The position numbers and the translations under genes are program-made. The notes beneath the pieces were generated by a model. The model made no database searches, was not told where the DNA came from, and saw only the letters and a list, made by a program, of their open reading frames with translations. From Serripes groenlandicus (taxonomy: Eukaryota > Mollusca > Bivalvia > Cardiida > Cardiidae): 64,000 bases of DNA. This document shows, in pieces, positions 63,713 through 64,000 of the stretch; position 1 is the stretch's first letter, and each line of letters begins with the position of its first letter. The DNA is taken from assembly GCA_031761405.1 (NCBI GenBank), contig JASEVX010000099.1:62001-126000 (forward strand). Direction: 5' to 3'.

Positions 63713-64000
63713 ATGAGCGACAAAGGAATGTTGTCGAGGTCATTTTTACTGACTGCCTCGTGTGTGATTAACCGGGGAACAAAATACTGTATCAAATGAA
63801 AACGGGCCTTCTAATATTTAGGAATATCAGGGTCATCACTGCTCGTAATATTGACACACACCAGTTCTCGAAGACTTTGGAGATCAGTAATAACAACATC
63901 CTGCATTACAATTATGTTAATCGATACTAATTGTCATCGATTTAGGGAAAAGATGATTGGCAATTTGTGTGTGTCGTGACTCAATCTTTATATGGAGCAT

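Overview
The window is animal, almost certainly molluscan (bivalve-type), nuclear DNA. It is AT-rich with few, intron-split genes and a dense load of mobile elements: tRNA-headed SINEs of V-SINE type, a pearl-like tandem-core element, TTAA-flanked MITEs, a foldback element, a Ngaro/DIRS-like tyrosine-recombinase retroelement and Ty3/gypsy elements. The organism call rests on this repeat repertoire and on the kinds of genes present; I could not search a database.

Layout. (1) 1.8-22.3 kb: one minus-strand inhibitor-of-apoptosis (IAP) gene. I assembled it from six exons with matching splice phases: BIR (22.3-21.1 kb), linker (19.8-19.5 kb), UBA (3.9-3.1 kb) and RING (2.5-2.3 kb), 387 codons in all. 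Its ~15.6-kb third intron holds a decayed Crypton-like recombinase interrupted by a pearl-like element, a 53-bp inverted array, and a 1.8-kb foldback element made of short palindromes. A FLYWCH-type exon lies just beyond the RING exon. (2) 22.7-34.7 kb: LINE and Ty3 gag-protease remnants, a near-perfect 448-bp tandem duplication, old dispersed repeats and a broken exon resembling P2X7-like proteins. (3) 35.4-42.3 kb: a near-complete Ngaro-like retroelement (minus) with split direct repeats A1-ORFs-B1-A2-B2, a Gag-like protein, RT, RNase H, tyrosine recombinase and an SGNH-type hydrolase. (4) 42.5-50.8 kb: mostly MITEs and SINEs, plus a RecQ-like helicase C-terminal fragment. (5) 50.9-54.5 kb: a HARBI1/Harbinger-type DDE nuclease gene (minus), six in-frame exons with D, D and E visible, last exon not found. 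(6) 54.6-63.5 kb: a complete Ty3/gypsy-type LTR retrotransposon (minus) with LTRs that look identical and three long ORFs.

The LTR element is the most unusual object. Gag begins with a helix-hairpin-helix motif. Gag and Pol are in -1 relation around an in-frame TTTAAAC slippery heptamer with a well-spaced stem-loop. Pol ends in a PHD finger. In the place where env would sit is a 664-codon ORF with a C2H2-like finger and a full TatD-family metal-dependent nuclease domain with all expected metal ligands. Its 3' LTR lies about 120 bp upstream of the HARBI1-like start codon, on the same strand, inside sequence resembling Harbinger ends. I read the whole as a recently inserted, possibly active element that acquired a nuclease cargo gene.
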